A stretch of 64,000 nt of DNA from Bacteroidota bacterium (GTDB taxonomy: Bacteria > Bacteroidota > Bacteroidia > Chitinophagales > Chitinophagaceae), in contig JADJQP010000002.1 in assembly GCA_016712665.1 (NCBI GenBank), forward strand, positions 1 to 64,000, read 5' to 3'. Each line of letters starts with the position of its first letter. Within the stretch, counting starts at the first letter, position 1. The notes beneath the pieces are model-generated. The model saw only the letters and a list, made by a program, of their open reading frames with translations, was not told the origin of the DNA and did not search any database. Positions 26,300 to 35,794 of the stretch are shown piece by piece. A program made the position numbers and the translations under genes.

Positions 26300-27253
26300 A
26301 TGACAACACTTCAACGCATCCTATACAACACAATAGGCATCTTATTACCTGTATTCGCTTCCGTTACAGCAGAGGCACAGCTTACAGAAAAGAATTATCG
26401 AATCTACTCAACAAGTTTACAAAAAGAGGTAAGTATCAATGACATTGCTGATGCGATGGAAGAAAATGATGTGCTATTTTTTGGAGAAGAACACAATGAT
26501 TCGGTGACCCATTTTCTCGAAAATAAAATCTTTGAAACCCTATTTTCAAAATATGGTACGCAGGTTGCCCTTTCCCTAGAAATGTTTGACAGAGATGTGC
26601 AGACGGTAATGAATGAGTACCTTGACGGGCATATCCGTGAAAAGAATTTTAAAAAGGATGCACGAGTATGGAGTAACTATGCCGATTATAGACCAATGAT
26701 AGAATTTGCCAAAACAAATAATCTTGATGTTATTTGCGCAAATGCCCCCAGTAGGTATACCAATTTAGCCGGAAGAAAAGGACAAGAAGCCCTTCGTAAT
26801 TTATCGGACGAGGCTAAAAATTATTTTGCGCCCCTGCCCTACGATACGGCCTCGGGTGGATATTATGAAAAATTGATGGGTTTATCGTCGCACGACCCTG
26901 GCCCTTCAAAAGATACTGCTCTAAAAAAAGCGCCCCTACCTGCCATGGCTATGGGTGGTTTTAGTTTAATAGTAGCCCAATCCTTATGGGACGCCACTAT
27001 GGCCTATTCCATCTACGAATATTTGCAAGTGCACAGACGACAAAAAATAATGCAGGTAAATGGGAGGTTTCACAGCGATGACCGTTTTGCAGTAGTAACC
27101 CAATTGGAAAACTATCGTCCCCAAACTAAAAGCTTGGTGATTTCGTCCGGAAGCGACGAGGCCTTCCCGAATATCCAATGGGAGCAATATAAGCATCTCG
27201 GCGACTATATCATTATTACGGATCCCCAGGTACCCAAAACCTACAAAGAGTAG
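26300..27253 (+). CDS. ChaN-family (haem-binding, DUF399) exported protein
   Basis: Start chosen at the ATG at 26300, which gives a signal peptide (MTTLQRILYNTIGILLPVFA, ending AEAQ); upstream in-frame codons do not. The ~317-residue product has the ChaN/PF04187 signature: DVLFFGEEHNDSVTHFLENK, then VALSLEMFDRDVQTVMNEYL and a closing GRFHSDDRFAVVTQL. Structures of this family show a TIM-like fold that can bind haem, and its conserved Glu/His cluster (GEEHND) resembles that of erythromycin-esterase and TraB-like proteins. The exact function is unknown. It is monocistronic, followed by the convergent DUF6787 gene. Confidence 0.85.
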   Translation: MTTLQRILYNTIGILLPVFASVTAEAQLTEKNYRIYSTSLQKEVSINDIADAMEENDVLFFGEEHNDSVTHFLENKIFETLFSKYGTQVALSLEMFDRDVQTVMNEYLDGHIREKNFKKDARVWSNYADYRPMIEFAKTNNLDVICANAPSRYTNLAGRKGQEALRNLSDEAKNYFAPLPYDTASGGYYEKLMGLSSHDPGPSKDTALKKAPLPAMAMGGFSLIVAQSLWDATMAYSIYEYLQVHRRQKIMQVNGRFHSDDRFAVVTQLENYRPQTKSLVISSGSDEAFPNIQWEQYKHLGDYIIITDPQVPKTYKE

Positions 27254-27261
27254 CTTACTAT

Positions 27262-27572
27262 TTAGGAAATTTCTTCCTCTTGCTTCTTTATCAAACCAAA
27301 TCTGCGAAGAATCTTTTTTTCGTAATTCCAAAAGAAATGAAATTGACCAAAGGGAATACTTACTAGTAGAATAATAAATTGGTATCCAAAATCAGTACCA
27401 AATCCCTTAATCCGGCACGCTGCCACAGAGGAGATTCAGGGGTAAGTCCTACCCATGTAGTAATGGCCTTAGAAATAAAGGCAGTTGTAGTACCGGTAAT
27501 TGCAAAAACACAGAGTATTAAAAAAAGTTGTGTACCACTAACCTTCCAGCGCTGCTTTAATTTTTCGAACAT
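27262..27572 (-). CDS. DUF6787-like small membrane protein (single frameshift)
   Basis: The frame MFEKLKQRWKVSGTQLFLIL begins at 27572 and contains one membrane helix, then stops at 27363. One base near 27417-27425 continues it as DFGYQFIILLVSIPFGQFHF, another membrane helix, and a basic C-terminus ending KKQEEEIS at 27262, about 103 residues. This matches the short two- or three-helix DUF6787 proteins of Bacteroidota, whose usual sequence is KLKQRWKVNG with a PFGQF motif. The function is unknown. It lies downstream of nuoG in the same direction, 79 nt apart. Confidence 0.7.
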
Positions 27573-27651
27573 TACGAATTGAGGTATTATTAAAATGAGT
27601 TCCTGATTGATATCTGGAGAATTCTAGCAAAAGCCAGAATCAGACACCGTT

Positions 27652-28714
27652 CTATTTATTGACATCGCTTACGTTATGGATATCCATGAGCAATTTCGGG
27701 TCGCGACCACCCATTACCCTAGTTATTGTTTCCTGACCATTTATGGCTTTCACATAATGTCCTTGTGATATAACGCTATGACGCTGTACCTTCATTGGGC
27801 CTTCAACTACCCAGTCGGCTGTTTGCTTTTTATCAAAGCGGCAGGTATTACAAATCCATCCGGGTTTACCATCTTTTGCTACTATTTTCCACCTCACCCC
27901 ACTGATCCTTGCGGGCGGTTACTATCATTACATCGTCGCCTCTGTACCAAAGGGTAACTTCTCCGCAACAGCTATCACAATTTCGATGAGCCAATACCGG
28001 CTTGGTAAACCAAACCCTATTTTTAAATCGAAATGTCTTATCTGTTAATGCTCCTACCGGACAAACATCAATCATATTTCCACTAAAATCATTATCAATC
28101 GCTTTGGAAATCAGTGTGGAAATTTCGGCCTTATCGCCTCGCTCCAAAATACCGTGCTGCCGTTCATTGGTCAACTGATCGGCCACATAGGTGCACCGAT
28201 AGCAAAGAATGCAACGGGTCATATGCAGTTGAATATAGGGACCAATGTCCTCTTTTTCAAAGGTTCTACGGTCAAATTCATATCGTGTACCCTCCTTACC
28301 ATGTTCATACCCCAAATCTTGCAAATGGCCTTCACCGGCTTGATCACAAACCGGACAATCACGGGGATGATTCATCAATAAAAATTCAACCCCTCCTGCC
28401 CTGGCATCCTTTACTTTTTCGCTGGTAATATTTTTTACCACCATACCATCCATCACTCCAGTGCGACAACTGGCTTGCAATTTTGGCATCGGACGGGGAT
28501 CTTTAGCAGATCCGGCCGCAATTTCTACCAAACAAGTACGACATTTGCCACCGCTACCTTCCAGTTTACTGTAATAACACATGGCGGGTGGCGTCACATC
28601 ACCACCAATCATACGAGCAGCCTGCAACACAGACGTTCCAGGATTTACTTCAATGGTAATATTATCAATGGTAACCGTTAAGGTATCTTTGGCAGGAGTT
28701 TGGGCTTCGCTCAT
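27652..28714 (-). CDS. nuoG: NADH-quinone oxidoreductase subunit G-like iron-sulfur protein (single frameshift)
   Basis: The ~353-residue short NuoG of Bacteroidota. Residues 10-90 are a 2Fe-2S ferredoxin domain (PAMCYYSKLEGSGGKCRTCL and a third-Cys segment LQASCRTGV); next comes the 4Fe-4S HxxxCxxC segment (MNHPRDCPVCDQAGEG), a CxxCxxC cluster (TRCILCYRC with DVCPVGAL) and a 4Fe-4S motif of the molybdopterin-family domain (HRNCDSCCGEV, later WICNTCRFD). In Complex I it carries electrons from NuoF toward NuoI. The frame breaks in a C4 run (27897-27900); removing one base joins QWVRWKIVAKDG. No other nuo gene is adjacent, unlike the usual operon. Confidence 0.88.
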
Positions 28715-28731
28715 GAATAGAAAATAATGAG

Positions 28732-28739
28732 CAAATATA
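28732..28739 (-). promoter_or_regulatory. TAnnTTTG -7 box for nuoG
   Basis: TATATTTG on the minus strand, 17 nt before the nuoG ATG, matches the consensus exactly. It suggests that nuoG is transcribed alone with a leader of about 10 nt. Confidence 0.45.
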
Positions 28740-28802
28740 GTGATTTTTTGTAAAGTGAAATAGCGGAATACAGATTCCTCTATAGATTCTTCCGAATCTC
28801 AA

Positions 28803-29927
28803 CTACCCTACATACTTAGTTAGGAAATGGGTAATTAATTGAGCGCCTTTTGCATTCATATAGGGTTGCAACCTTTCTGTTCGTTCTGTTACCGCATCCA
28901 TTGAAAAATCCATATTCATGAGCAGCAGTACAGTTTCTTTAAATGTAGTGGTATTCGTGGCAATGGACAGTCCATTTACACTTCCCAATTCCCTATTCGA
29001 TTCGTTTAACAGAACAAAGCGACCGGCAAATAGCGAGTCGATCAATTTCAATTTCATTCCGGTATTTTGAAAGCTTGGCAAAACCAGTACTTGCGCCTGT
29101 TGTATAAGGGTATACATTTCAGATTCGGTGGGATTGGGTACTATTTTTATGGTATCTGTTGCAGCGGCTAGCATTTCTACACTAGGGTTTTTGCCGGCAA
29201 TAATCAGCGGAACGGGTAAATCGGCAAATATTTCCTTTGCCAGAAATTGCACTGATTTGACATTTTCTGCTACACTTAAATTTCCATGATATAGGCAGTA
29301 TGTGCCCTTTCCTGCTTTCGAAGTGACCGAATCGTGTGCATGAAACGCAGGAACATAAGATACCGGAATGGACGGATATGTAGTTGAAAAATAATTCGCA
29401 TCTGCTTCTGAAATGGCCAGGATAGCGTCAAGTTCTTTCAAGGAATTTTCATAGCGCAACAATCTGTTTGATTCTAAATAGTAATATAACTTCTTAAAAA
29501 AGGAGGAGGTATTTTGTGCCAATTGCCGATAATACTCCGATTCAATATTATGGGCTCGTAATAATTTGACTCGATTCCGCAATAAGGGATGATTGAAAAA
29601 AAAGCAAGTGTGTAAGCCATCAAATAATATTGGAGAATCATCCATTACCAAATTTTTTAATAGGGCCTGATTATTCCGCGATGAAATAATATAGGGAAGA
29701 GAGAAATGCAGACCTCTGACACCGGTCTTTCTTTTATAATAATACACATTTTTACACAAGCGATTCAATTCCTGTGAAGGTTGGCGTTGGCCATATTGAA
29801 AACAATGGAGGGTGATTTCCACACCCAGTTGATGAAGGGATTTCAATTTATAAAATACATCAATCATACCTCCATAATCGGGAGGATACGGAATATCCAA
29901 TGAAACGATATGTACTTTTAGAATCAA
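28803..29927 (-). CDS. GT4-like glycosyltransferase
   Basis: A 374-residue GT-B enzyme starting at TTG (29927), which overlaps the corrected TGA of the upstream glycosyltransferase (TTGA), so the two are coupled. The N-terminal domain opens with VHIVSLDIPYPPDYGGMIDV and contains LLRAHNIESEYYRQLA; the C-terminal domain has YHGNLSVAENVKSVQF, PLIIAGKNPS and VLVLPSFQNTGMKLKLIDSL, the nucleotide-sugar site of GT4/GT1-type enzymes. It probably builds a cell-surface polysaccharide or LPS outer core from an activated sugar. Donor and acceptor are unknown. Confidence 0.85.
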   Translation of the reverse strand: MILKVHIVSLDIPYPPDYGGMIDVFYKLKSLHQLGVEITLHCFQYGQRQPSQELNRLCKNVYYYKRKTGVRGLHFSLPYIISSRNNQALLKNLVMDDSPILFDGLHTCFFFNHPLLRNRVKLLRAHNIESEYYRQLAQNTSSFFKKLYYYLESNRLLRYENSLKELDAILAISEADANYFSTTYPSIPVSYVPAFHAHDSVTSKAGKGTYCLYHGNLSVAENVKSVQFLAKEIFADLPVPLIIAGKNPSVEMLAAATDTIKIVPNPTESEMYTLIQQAQVLVLPSFQNTGMKLKLIDSLFAGRFVLLNESNRELGSVNGLSIATNTTTFKETVLLLMNMDFSMDAVTERTERLQPYMNAKGAQLITHFLTKYVG

Positions 29928-31017
29928 AATAGTTGTCGATAAAAGGATACTAATTTTTCTCTTCTTGCTGCCAGCAATATACTTCGCGTGCCTTCAAACA
30001 ATTTTTGCGCATGGCCGCCAAAGCGGTTGGGTTATTTAATAAATTATTCAAAGCAGTGCTAATGGTGAGCGAGCTTGTGTCCTCAATTAAACAGGCAATT
30101 TCAAAAGTAGCGTTCACCTTTTTGTATTCCGGAAAGTTGACGCACAACTGTGGAACGGCATGATGCATATAGTCAAAAAACCGATTGGCCATCGAAAGAA
30201 AATTGCTCTTTCCTGCATTGGTAAATAATGTAATGCCAATTAATGCATTTTCGGTATAATGCTGTAGGCGGGAAGGCTCTATATAGCCCATAAATGAAAT
30301 CTTATCACTTAAACCATGTTCCAAAACCAATTTCTTTGCTTGATCAAAAAAATTCCCTTCACCGCAGACTATCAATTTACAATTTACCTCTTTCATGGCC
30401 GGTATTAAGGTTTCAAAACTCCTACCCTCGTTTACAGCACCCTGGTACAATATATAATCTTTGGTAGATTTCTTATTTGGGTCAAAAGGTTTCAAAACCG
30501 TCGCATTTCTAATCACTTCATAGTGTACCTGGTAAGCATTTGCAAATTCCTTTGCATAACAATCACCGATTGTATAACCATGTTGAAATTGCGGAACGGC
30601 ATATTTTTCAATTCCTTTCCATATTTTATGAATTATCGGTCTTGAAACAATTTCCTCCATTTCGCAAAAAAGCTCATGTGCATCATACACCCGTAATTTG
30701 CTTCTCAGTTTTGATACCCATAAATTTGGCAGGATGGTATCGAGGTCAATAGCGCAAAAAACATCTGATTTTACAAAGAGCAGATACAAAAACAGACGGA
30801 GATTGCACTCAATATAAAATATTTTCCCCTTCTGAAAAAAAACAGGGAAGTCTTTTTGCGTAAATGCTTTCTCTTCCAGTGGCTTTGAGTTCCTCTTCTT
30901 TCTTCCGACTAACCGTACCTGATAACCTGCCTGTTGCAAGGAGGTACAAATTCGAATCATTCGTTGATCAAAATTCAAATCGTTGGTTACGGTACAAGTA
31001 ATGATTTTTACTGCCAT
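29924..31017 (-). CDS. Glycosyltransferase, GT-B fold (single frameshift at the C-terminus)
   Basis: Start chosen at the ATG at 31017 (MAVKIITCTVTNDLNFDQRM), which overlaps the formyltransferase end by ~50 nt; a start at 31104 lies inside that gene. It has LRVYDAHELFCEMEE near residue 130, YILYQGAVNEGRSFETLIPA and KISFMGYIEPSRLQHY, typical of GT4-type hexosyltransferases. The frame ends at 29950, but an extra A in the A5 run (minus strand, 29954-29958) gives the conserved end EEKKLVSFYRQLF with a stop at 29924, overlapping the next gene. The product (~364 residues) adds a sugar to a surface glycan or glycolipid. Confidence 0.82.
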
Positions 31018-31753
31018 TTTCAGTGAAATACACCTTTTTTTGGTTAATGATAGTGTATGGCGGTTCAAAACCAGGCATTGAAGTAGCTCGTATATGCCGT
31101 TCAATTTTTTCGGAAGCCCAATCTAGGTCAATATGCTTTATGTCATTAATTTCTTTACGAAAGTGCAATTGAGTGCCTCTTTCAGCAATAAGCGATGCCT
31201 GTGTTACAGGTATATAATTTCCGTTGACGATATCCTTCAAGGTTTCTTTAAACAACTCTAACGATGCTTGATAGGTAATATGGTACAGTTCGTCAATCCA
31301 GCAATCGACGGGAATGGAAAATCGTTTTTCAAATAAAATATCGCCGTTATCAATTTGAGCATCCAGTTGATGAATGGTAGTACCAAATTCTATCTTCCCA
31401 TCTATAATAGCAAAAGAAAATTGATTGCATCCACGATACTCTGGTAACGGCGCCATATGAAGATTTACGGCAATTTGGTTTGCTTTGCTAATATGTTTTG
31501 GTTTCAATATTTCATGATATTGTACAGAATATAAAATATCAACCGAAGGCATTTCATCCAGAGTCTTAAATATAGGAATTTGATGTTGCTCTGCTAGGGC
31601 TTTCAAACTATTCGCAGAGGCAAAGGATGTGTTTTCATGACATAATATTCCTTTCAGTTCCAATTGCAAATCACTTTGTTGAGCAATTAAATATTCAAGA
31701 CAATGATATCCGATGGGTTTGGATCCCAAAAAAATAATACTGCGTTTAGCCAT
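30968..31753 (-). CDS. Formyltransferase-family enzyme (sugar N-formyltransferase-like)
   Basis: A 261-residue protein with the formyltransferase core of methionyl-tRNA or sugar formyltransferases: VNLHMAPLPEYRGCNQFSFA holds the catalytic Asn-His pair and LDAQIDNGDILF the aspartate. It lacks the C-terminal tRNA-binding domain of Fmt and begins MAKRSIIFLGSKPIGYHCLE, so a small-molecule acceptor is likely. It sits in a block of glycosyltransferases and probably N-formylates an amino sugar for a surface polysaccharide, using N10-formyl-tetrahydrofolate. A TATTTTTG box lies 4 nt upstream of the ATG, and the gene is divergent from the next glycosyltransferase. Confidence 0.82.
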   Translation of the reverse strand: MAKRSIIFLGSKPIGYHCLEYLIAQQSDLQLELKGILCHENTSFASANSLKALAEQHQIPIFKTLDEMPSVDILYSVQYHEILKPKHISKANQIAVNLHMAPLPEYRGCNQFSFAIIDGKIEFGTTIHQLDAQIDNGDILFEKRFSIPVDCWIDELYHITYQASLELFKETLKDIVNGNYIPVTQASLIAERGTQLHFRKEINDIKHIDLDWASEKIERHIRATSMPGFEPPYTIINQKKVYFTENGSKNHYLYRNQRFEF

Positions 31754-31757
31754 TTGG

Positions 31758-31765
31758 CAAAAATA
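31758..31765 (-). promoter_or_regulatory. TAnnTTTG -7 box, formyltransferase gene
   Basis: TATTTTTG on the minus strand ends 4 nt before the ATG, so the transcript would be leaderless or nearly so, as with the kinase at 22941. Confidence 0.38.
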
Positions 31766-31799
31766 ATCAACTATTTTATCTTATTTTCGACAATCGAAT

Positions 31800-33017
31800 A
31801 TGGCCCTACGAATTTTGATACTTACCCCACGAATCCCATTTCCGCTGAAAGATGGTGGGGCTATCGCAATGAATCAAACTATTGAAAAATATATTGACGA
31901 GGGCTGTGTAGTCAGTTTGTTGGCATTAAACACCTCCAGAAGCTGGGTAGATGAGGCCACTTTGCCTGCCGTTTATAGCAAATTGAAGCATTTTGAGTCG
32001 GTATATGTAAAAACAGACGTGAACCCGCTTTCTGCTTTTTTTAATTTATTTACGGATAAGTCATACAATGTAGAGCGATTCATTAATAAGCAGGTGGAGC
32101 AACGTTTACTGCAGCTTCTTCAGAAAGAAACCTTCGATATCATACAATTTGAAAGTATTTATACCTCCCCATATTTAAAAACAGCTCGAAAATTTTCACA
32201 AGCAACCTGTGTCTGTAGGGTTCATAATATTGAACATTTAATTTGGCAAAGGCTTAGTGAGCACGAAACGTCGTTTCTGAAACGGAAGTATCTAAAACTC
32301 TTAACCAACAGACTTTGCAACTACGAGCTTGACATCCTAAAACAATTTGATTTGTTGTTGCCCATCTCCAAACGAGAAGAGCTTTACTTCAATACGGAAA
32401 AATTAAATCGTTGCATATACCTTCCTTTTGGGATAGATGAAAAGAACATTGATGTACGTAAAGGAACGTACGACCCGAATAGTTGCTATCACATTGGCAG
32501 TATGGATTGGGCCCCCAATATTGAAGGGGTGCAGTGGTTTTTAGATGAGGTGTGGAGCAAAGCCTGTCATGAATTGCCGGACATTACCTTATATCTCGCA
32601 GGAAAAAATATGCCTCCCTCCCTACTTTCAAAGGAAAATAAACAAACCGATGTGGTGGGCGAAGTTGATGATTTTGTGCAATTTAGCCTTGAAAAAAATA
32701 TCATGATTGTTCCCTTACTGGCTGGAGCAGGAATCCGGGTTAAAATATTAGAGGCCATGAGTCTGGGTAAAACCATTATTACTACTAGTATTGGCGCCGA
32801 AGGAATTGGTGCTATTGATGGTGTTCATATTCTGATAAGCGATACCGTAGATTCTTTTATTCAAAATTTGAAATTGTGTTTTTCAAATCCGGAAAACGCC
32901 CGACAAATGGGCCTCAATGCAAAATCTTTTGTTGAAATGAATTTTCAAAAGAAAAAAATTTATGCAGAAATGGTTGCCCAGTTACAGGAAATTGCATCAA
33001 AGGAACCTAGTGAATGA
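31800..33017 (+). CDS. GT4-family glycosyltransferase
   Basis: An intact 405-residue GT-B enzyme. The N-terminal domain begins RILILTPRIPFPLKDGGAIA, the PFP-x-GG opening of GT4 and WecA-linked enzymes, and includes VCRVHNIEHLIWQRL. The C-terminal domain carries YHIGSMDWAPNIEGVQWFLD, then LYLAGKNMPP and IVPLLAGAGIRVKILEAMSL, whose Glu contacts the donor nucleotide. It is coupled to the following glycosyltransferase by an ATGA overlap. A role in surface polysaccharide synthesis is inferred from the cluster. Confidence 0.9.
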   Translation: MALRILILTPRIPFPLKDGGAIAMNQTIEKYIDEGCVVSLLALNTSRSWVDEATLPAVYSKLKHFESVYVKTDVNPLSAFFNLFTDKSYNVERFINKQVEQRLLQLLQKETFDIIQFESIYTSPYLKTARKFSQATCVCRVHNIEHLIWQRLSEHETSFLKRKYLKLLTNRLCNYELDILKQFDLLLPISKREELYFNTEKLNRCIYLPFGIDEKNIDVRKGTYDPNSCYHIGSMDWAPNIEGVQWFLDEVWSKACHELPDITLYLAGKNMPPSLLSKENKQTDVVGEVDDFVQFSLEKNIMIVPLLAGAGIRVKILEAMSLGKTIITTSIGAEGIGAIDGVHILISDTVDSFIQNLKLCFSNPENARQMGLNAKSFVEMNFQKKKIYAEMVAQLQEIASKEPSE

Positions 33018-34168
33018 GAAAGAAAATTGCCGTAATATTATCAAGATTCCCGTTTCCATTAGATAAGGGTGACAAATTGCGAGCCTATCATCAGATAAAG
33101 TACTTATCGCAGGATTTTGATATTTACCTATTTAGCCTGCACACGGAAAAGGTGCCCCTTTGTCACTCAAGGAAGTGGAGCCCTTTTGTAAAGAAATTTT
33201 CTTGTACCCTATCAGTTATGTCGACATCCTAAAGGGAATTCTTTTCAGTATGATCCATCACTTGCCTATACAGGTAGGTTACTTTTTCTCAAAACGAATC
33301 AAAAAGGAGATTGCAAACCGAATTAATAGTTTGCAGATTTCCACTGCATATTGCCAGTTGTCGCGTACGGCACTGTATGCTGAAGACCTACGTTGCAAGA
33401 AAGTGCTCGATCTTCAGGATGCCTTTTCAACCAATTACGAACGTTTATCTGAAAATACCGGTGGCATTCAAAAATATTCTATAAGAGAGAATATAAGACG
33501 ATGCTTGCCTTTGAAAAGAAGTTGCTTGGAAGTTTTGATAAGTGCACCATTATTTCCGCATTTGATAAATCGCAAATTGACGACCCATCGCATGCTATAA
33601 TAGTGATTCCTAATGGTGTGGATACCGGATATTACGCTACTTCCAACAATGTAGAAGCCTATGATTTGTTATTTGTTGGAAATTTGTCGTATTTGCCCAA
33701 TAAAAATGCAGTGTATTACTTGGTTCAAAATATTTTGCCACATCTATTAAAAACACATCCTAACATAAGGGTTCGCATTGTGGTGCAGACACTCCAAAAG
33801 AAATCTTTGCCTTAGCCAGTGCAAGCGTGCTGGTGAGTGGCTTTGTTGCAGAAATCAGAGAGGTATATGATACTGCCAAAATATTTGTGGCACCGCTTTT
33901 TACAGGTGCCGGATTACAAAATAAAATTTTGGAAGCCATGAGTATGCACATCCCTTGTATTACTACATCTGTTGTAAATAAGTCGCTAGATGCACAGCAC
34001 CAGACCCACCTTCTGATTGCCAATAATGAACAAGAATTTGTGACACAAATCGAATTGCTGCTTGCATCAGAAGACATGCGCATTCACTTATCTTCAAAGG
34101 CACGTCAATTTGTAGAACAACAATTCAGTTGGGATACGGCCAATAAAAAACTAAAAGAAATACTGTAA
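33014..34168 (+). CDS. GT4-family glycosyltransferase (three frameshifts)
   Basis: ATG overlaps the previous gene's TGA (ATGA). Corrected, it is ~385 residues, similar in plan to its upstream neighbour: KIAVILSRFPFPLDKGDKLR, VLDLQDAFSTNYERLSENT, IVIPNGVDTGYYATSN and FVAPLFTGAGLQNKILEAMS. The frame is broken at 33159-33161 (TTT), near 33493-33500, and at 33782-33783 (GG); one base at each restores the chain, e.g. LLSLKEVEPFCKEI and GADTPKEIFALASASVLVSG. All motifs of an active enzyme are present, so the breaks look like consensus errors. It ends 2 nt before the convergent ridA. Confidence 0.82.
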
Positions 34169-34169
34169 T

Positions 34170-34545
34170 CTATCTTGCAGCTATCATCGAAATTTCAACA
34201 TGCACCCTTTGGCAAACCAAGAACGGCCACGGTTTCACGGGCAGGAAAATCTTTTGAAAAATAGCTGGCATAAATGGTATTGACTACCGAAAACAAATTC
34301 ATATCACTTAAAAAAATGGTAGTTTTCAATACATTTGAAAAATCAAGATTGGCCTCCGTTAAAATGGCCTTCAAATTCTCCATCACCTGCATGGTTTCTC
34401 CTTCAATATTGGAAGTATTTAGTTCGTCGGTGCCCGGTATGAGTGCTATTTGTCCTGAAATGAAAATCATTCCATTTGCCTCTGTGGCTTGATTATAGGG
34501 TCCAATGGGTGCCGGAGCGTTTTTTGCGTTGATAATTTTTTTCAT
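34170..34545 (-). CDS. ridA: RidA-family enamine/imine deaminase (C-terminal frameshift)
   Basis: Start at the ATG at 34545 (MKKIINAKNAPAPIGPYNQA), with the family motifs GPYNQATEANGMIFISGQIA and VVNTIYASYF and the active-site Arg in PARETVAVLGLPKGA. The frame ends at 34195, but an indel near 34198-34205 continues it as VEISMIAAR to a stop at 34170, the normal RidA ending, ~125 residues. RidA hydrolyses 2-aminoacrylate-type enamines that damage PLP enzymes. Its promoter (TATTTTTG at 34568-34575) is back to back with that of tsaB. Confidence 0.9.
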
Positions 34546-34567
34546 AGGAAAGCACAATAATTTGCAA

Positions 34568-34575
34568 CAAAAATA
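34568..34575 (-). promoter_or_regulatory. TAnnTTTG -7 box for ridA
   Basis: TATTTTTG on the minus strand, 22 nt before the ridA ATG, matches the -7 consensus. It is one half of a compact divergent promoter with the tsaB box. Confidence 0.5.
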
Positions 34576-34607
34576 GAAACATTCTGCATTTATTCTACGG
34601 TTGCGTA

Positions 34608-34615
34608 TACTTTTG
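34608..34615 (+). promoter_or_regulatory. TAnnTTTG -7 box for tsaB
   Basis: TACTTTTG, 8 nt before the tsaB ATG. It implies a leader of only a few nucleotides. The two -7 boxes are about 40 nt apart on opposite strands. Confidence 0.48.
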
Positions 34616-34623
34616 CAGAGTCA

Positions 34624-35268
34624 ATGGGAAAAATTTTATACATAGATACCAGCGGAAAATATTCATCCATTATTCTGTTTGACCCATTGGGTGTAATAGC
34701 ACAACGAAATTCTACAGCGTTAAACATGCACGCCCAAACGCTAAACATCCATATTGAAGAAATACTGCATGAAACGCAGACTACTTGGCAGGACCTTGAA
34801 GCCATTGCTGTAATGAATGGACCGGGCTCCTATACCGGATTGCGCATCGGACTTTCTAGTGCCAAGGGTTTTTGCTATGCACATGATATTCCCTTGCTTT
34901 TATTCAATAGATTTCAATTAATGCAGTCCAATTCTGCTACCGATACCGAAAATGGCTATATCATATTTGCACGTGAAAATGAATTCTTTTTTCAGGTACA
35001 GCATACGCAAGGCCAAGAAATTGGCCTACCCACAATTGTTAATTCCGAAGAAATTACCCGTATTCAAAAGGAAAATTCCCTGCATTTGTATGCCGACGAT
35101 GAGCTTGTTATACCCTTATTTGACAATGTCAAACTCCTTCAAGCTGACCCATTGTGTATCAAAAAACTGGTTTATGCAGGCTTTGCAGAGAATAATTTCG
35201 CCAATTTGATGCATTCTGAGCCTTTTTATCTAAAAAATGTCCATATTAACAAAATAAACAAGTTATAA
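34624..35268 (+). CDS. tsaB: tRNA threonylcarbamoyladenosine biosynthesis protein TsaB
   Basis: A 214-residue protein with the ASKHA fold: KILYIDTSGKYSSIILFDP, HAQTLNIHIEEIL and the diagnostic VMNGPGSYTGLRIGLSSAKG. TsaB is the non-catalytic partner of TsaD in adding threonylcarbamoyl to A37 of ANN-decoding tRNAs. The C-terminal half is variable, as usual. It is divergent from ridA and followed 130 nt later by an ArsR-type regulator. Confidence 0.93.
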   Translation: MGKILYIDTSGKYSSIILFDPLGVIAQRNSTALNMHAQTLNIHIEEILHETQTTWQDLEAIAVMNGPGSYTGLRIGLSSAKGFCYAHDIPLLLFNRFQLMQSNSATDTENGYIIFARENEFFFQVQHTQGQEIGLPTIVNSEEITRIQKENSLHLYADDELVIPLFDNVKLLQADPLCIKKLVYAGFAENNFANLMHSEPFYLKNVHINKINKL

Positions 35269-35398
35269 ACATTTGATTTTTTAATAATATTTGTATTTTT
35301 ACCTTCCGAATAAAATATATATACAATCGTATTCATTAAGCGCGGTGTACATATTTTTATTTTTATGATTTAAAAAAACATCTTAAAAAATCAGTAAC

Positions 35399-35761
35399 AT
35401 GGATCAAAATAGCTTTTCTTCAAACATTTTTTCACTGAATGATTCTAAGGGAAATTCTTTCACACGAATTAACTATTTGGATGTAAAAAAATCAGCTACG
35501 ATTTTGCGAGCCATTAATCATAAACTACGCCAATCAATTATCAAACTTCTGGAAGAAAAATCAAATTTGACTGTTACAGAAATCTATGTAAAACTGCGCG
35601 TGGAACAATCCGTAGCGTCTCAGCATTTAGCTATTTTAAGAAGAGCGGATATTGTTAAGACCGTGCGTGAAGGAAAAAACATCCATTACAATCTGAATAT
35701 CCATCGGCTGGAGGAACTGAATAAATTTGTAAAAGATTTATTAGCCCAGGACGAAGAATAA
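35399..35761 (+). CDS. ArsR-family winged-helix regulator
   Basis: A 120-residue DNA-binding protein. The winged helix spans ~35-110: RAINHKLRQSIIKLLEEKSN, LTVTEIYVKLRVEQSVASQH (recognition helix) and LAILRRADIVKTVREGKNIH (wing). There are no ArsR metal-box cysteines, so it is probably not a metal sensor. It is a single-gene unit between tsaB and convergent scpB. The 130-nt upstream region is almost entirely A/T. The regulon is unknown. Confidence 0.88.
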   Translation: MDQNSFSSNIFSLNDSKGNSFTRINYLDVKKSATILRAINHKLRQSIIKLLEEKSNLTVTEIYVKLRVEQSVASQHLAILRRADIVKTVREGKNIHYNLNIHRLEELNKFVKDLLAQDEE

Positions 35762-35794
35762 CTTGCTGCTTCGTCAATCCAAAGCTACTTTACA

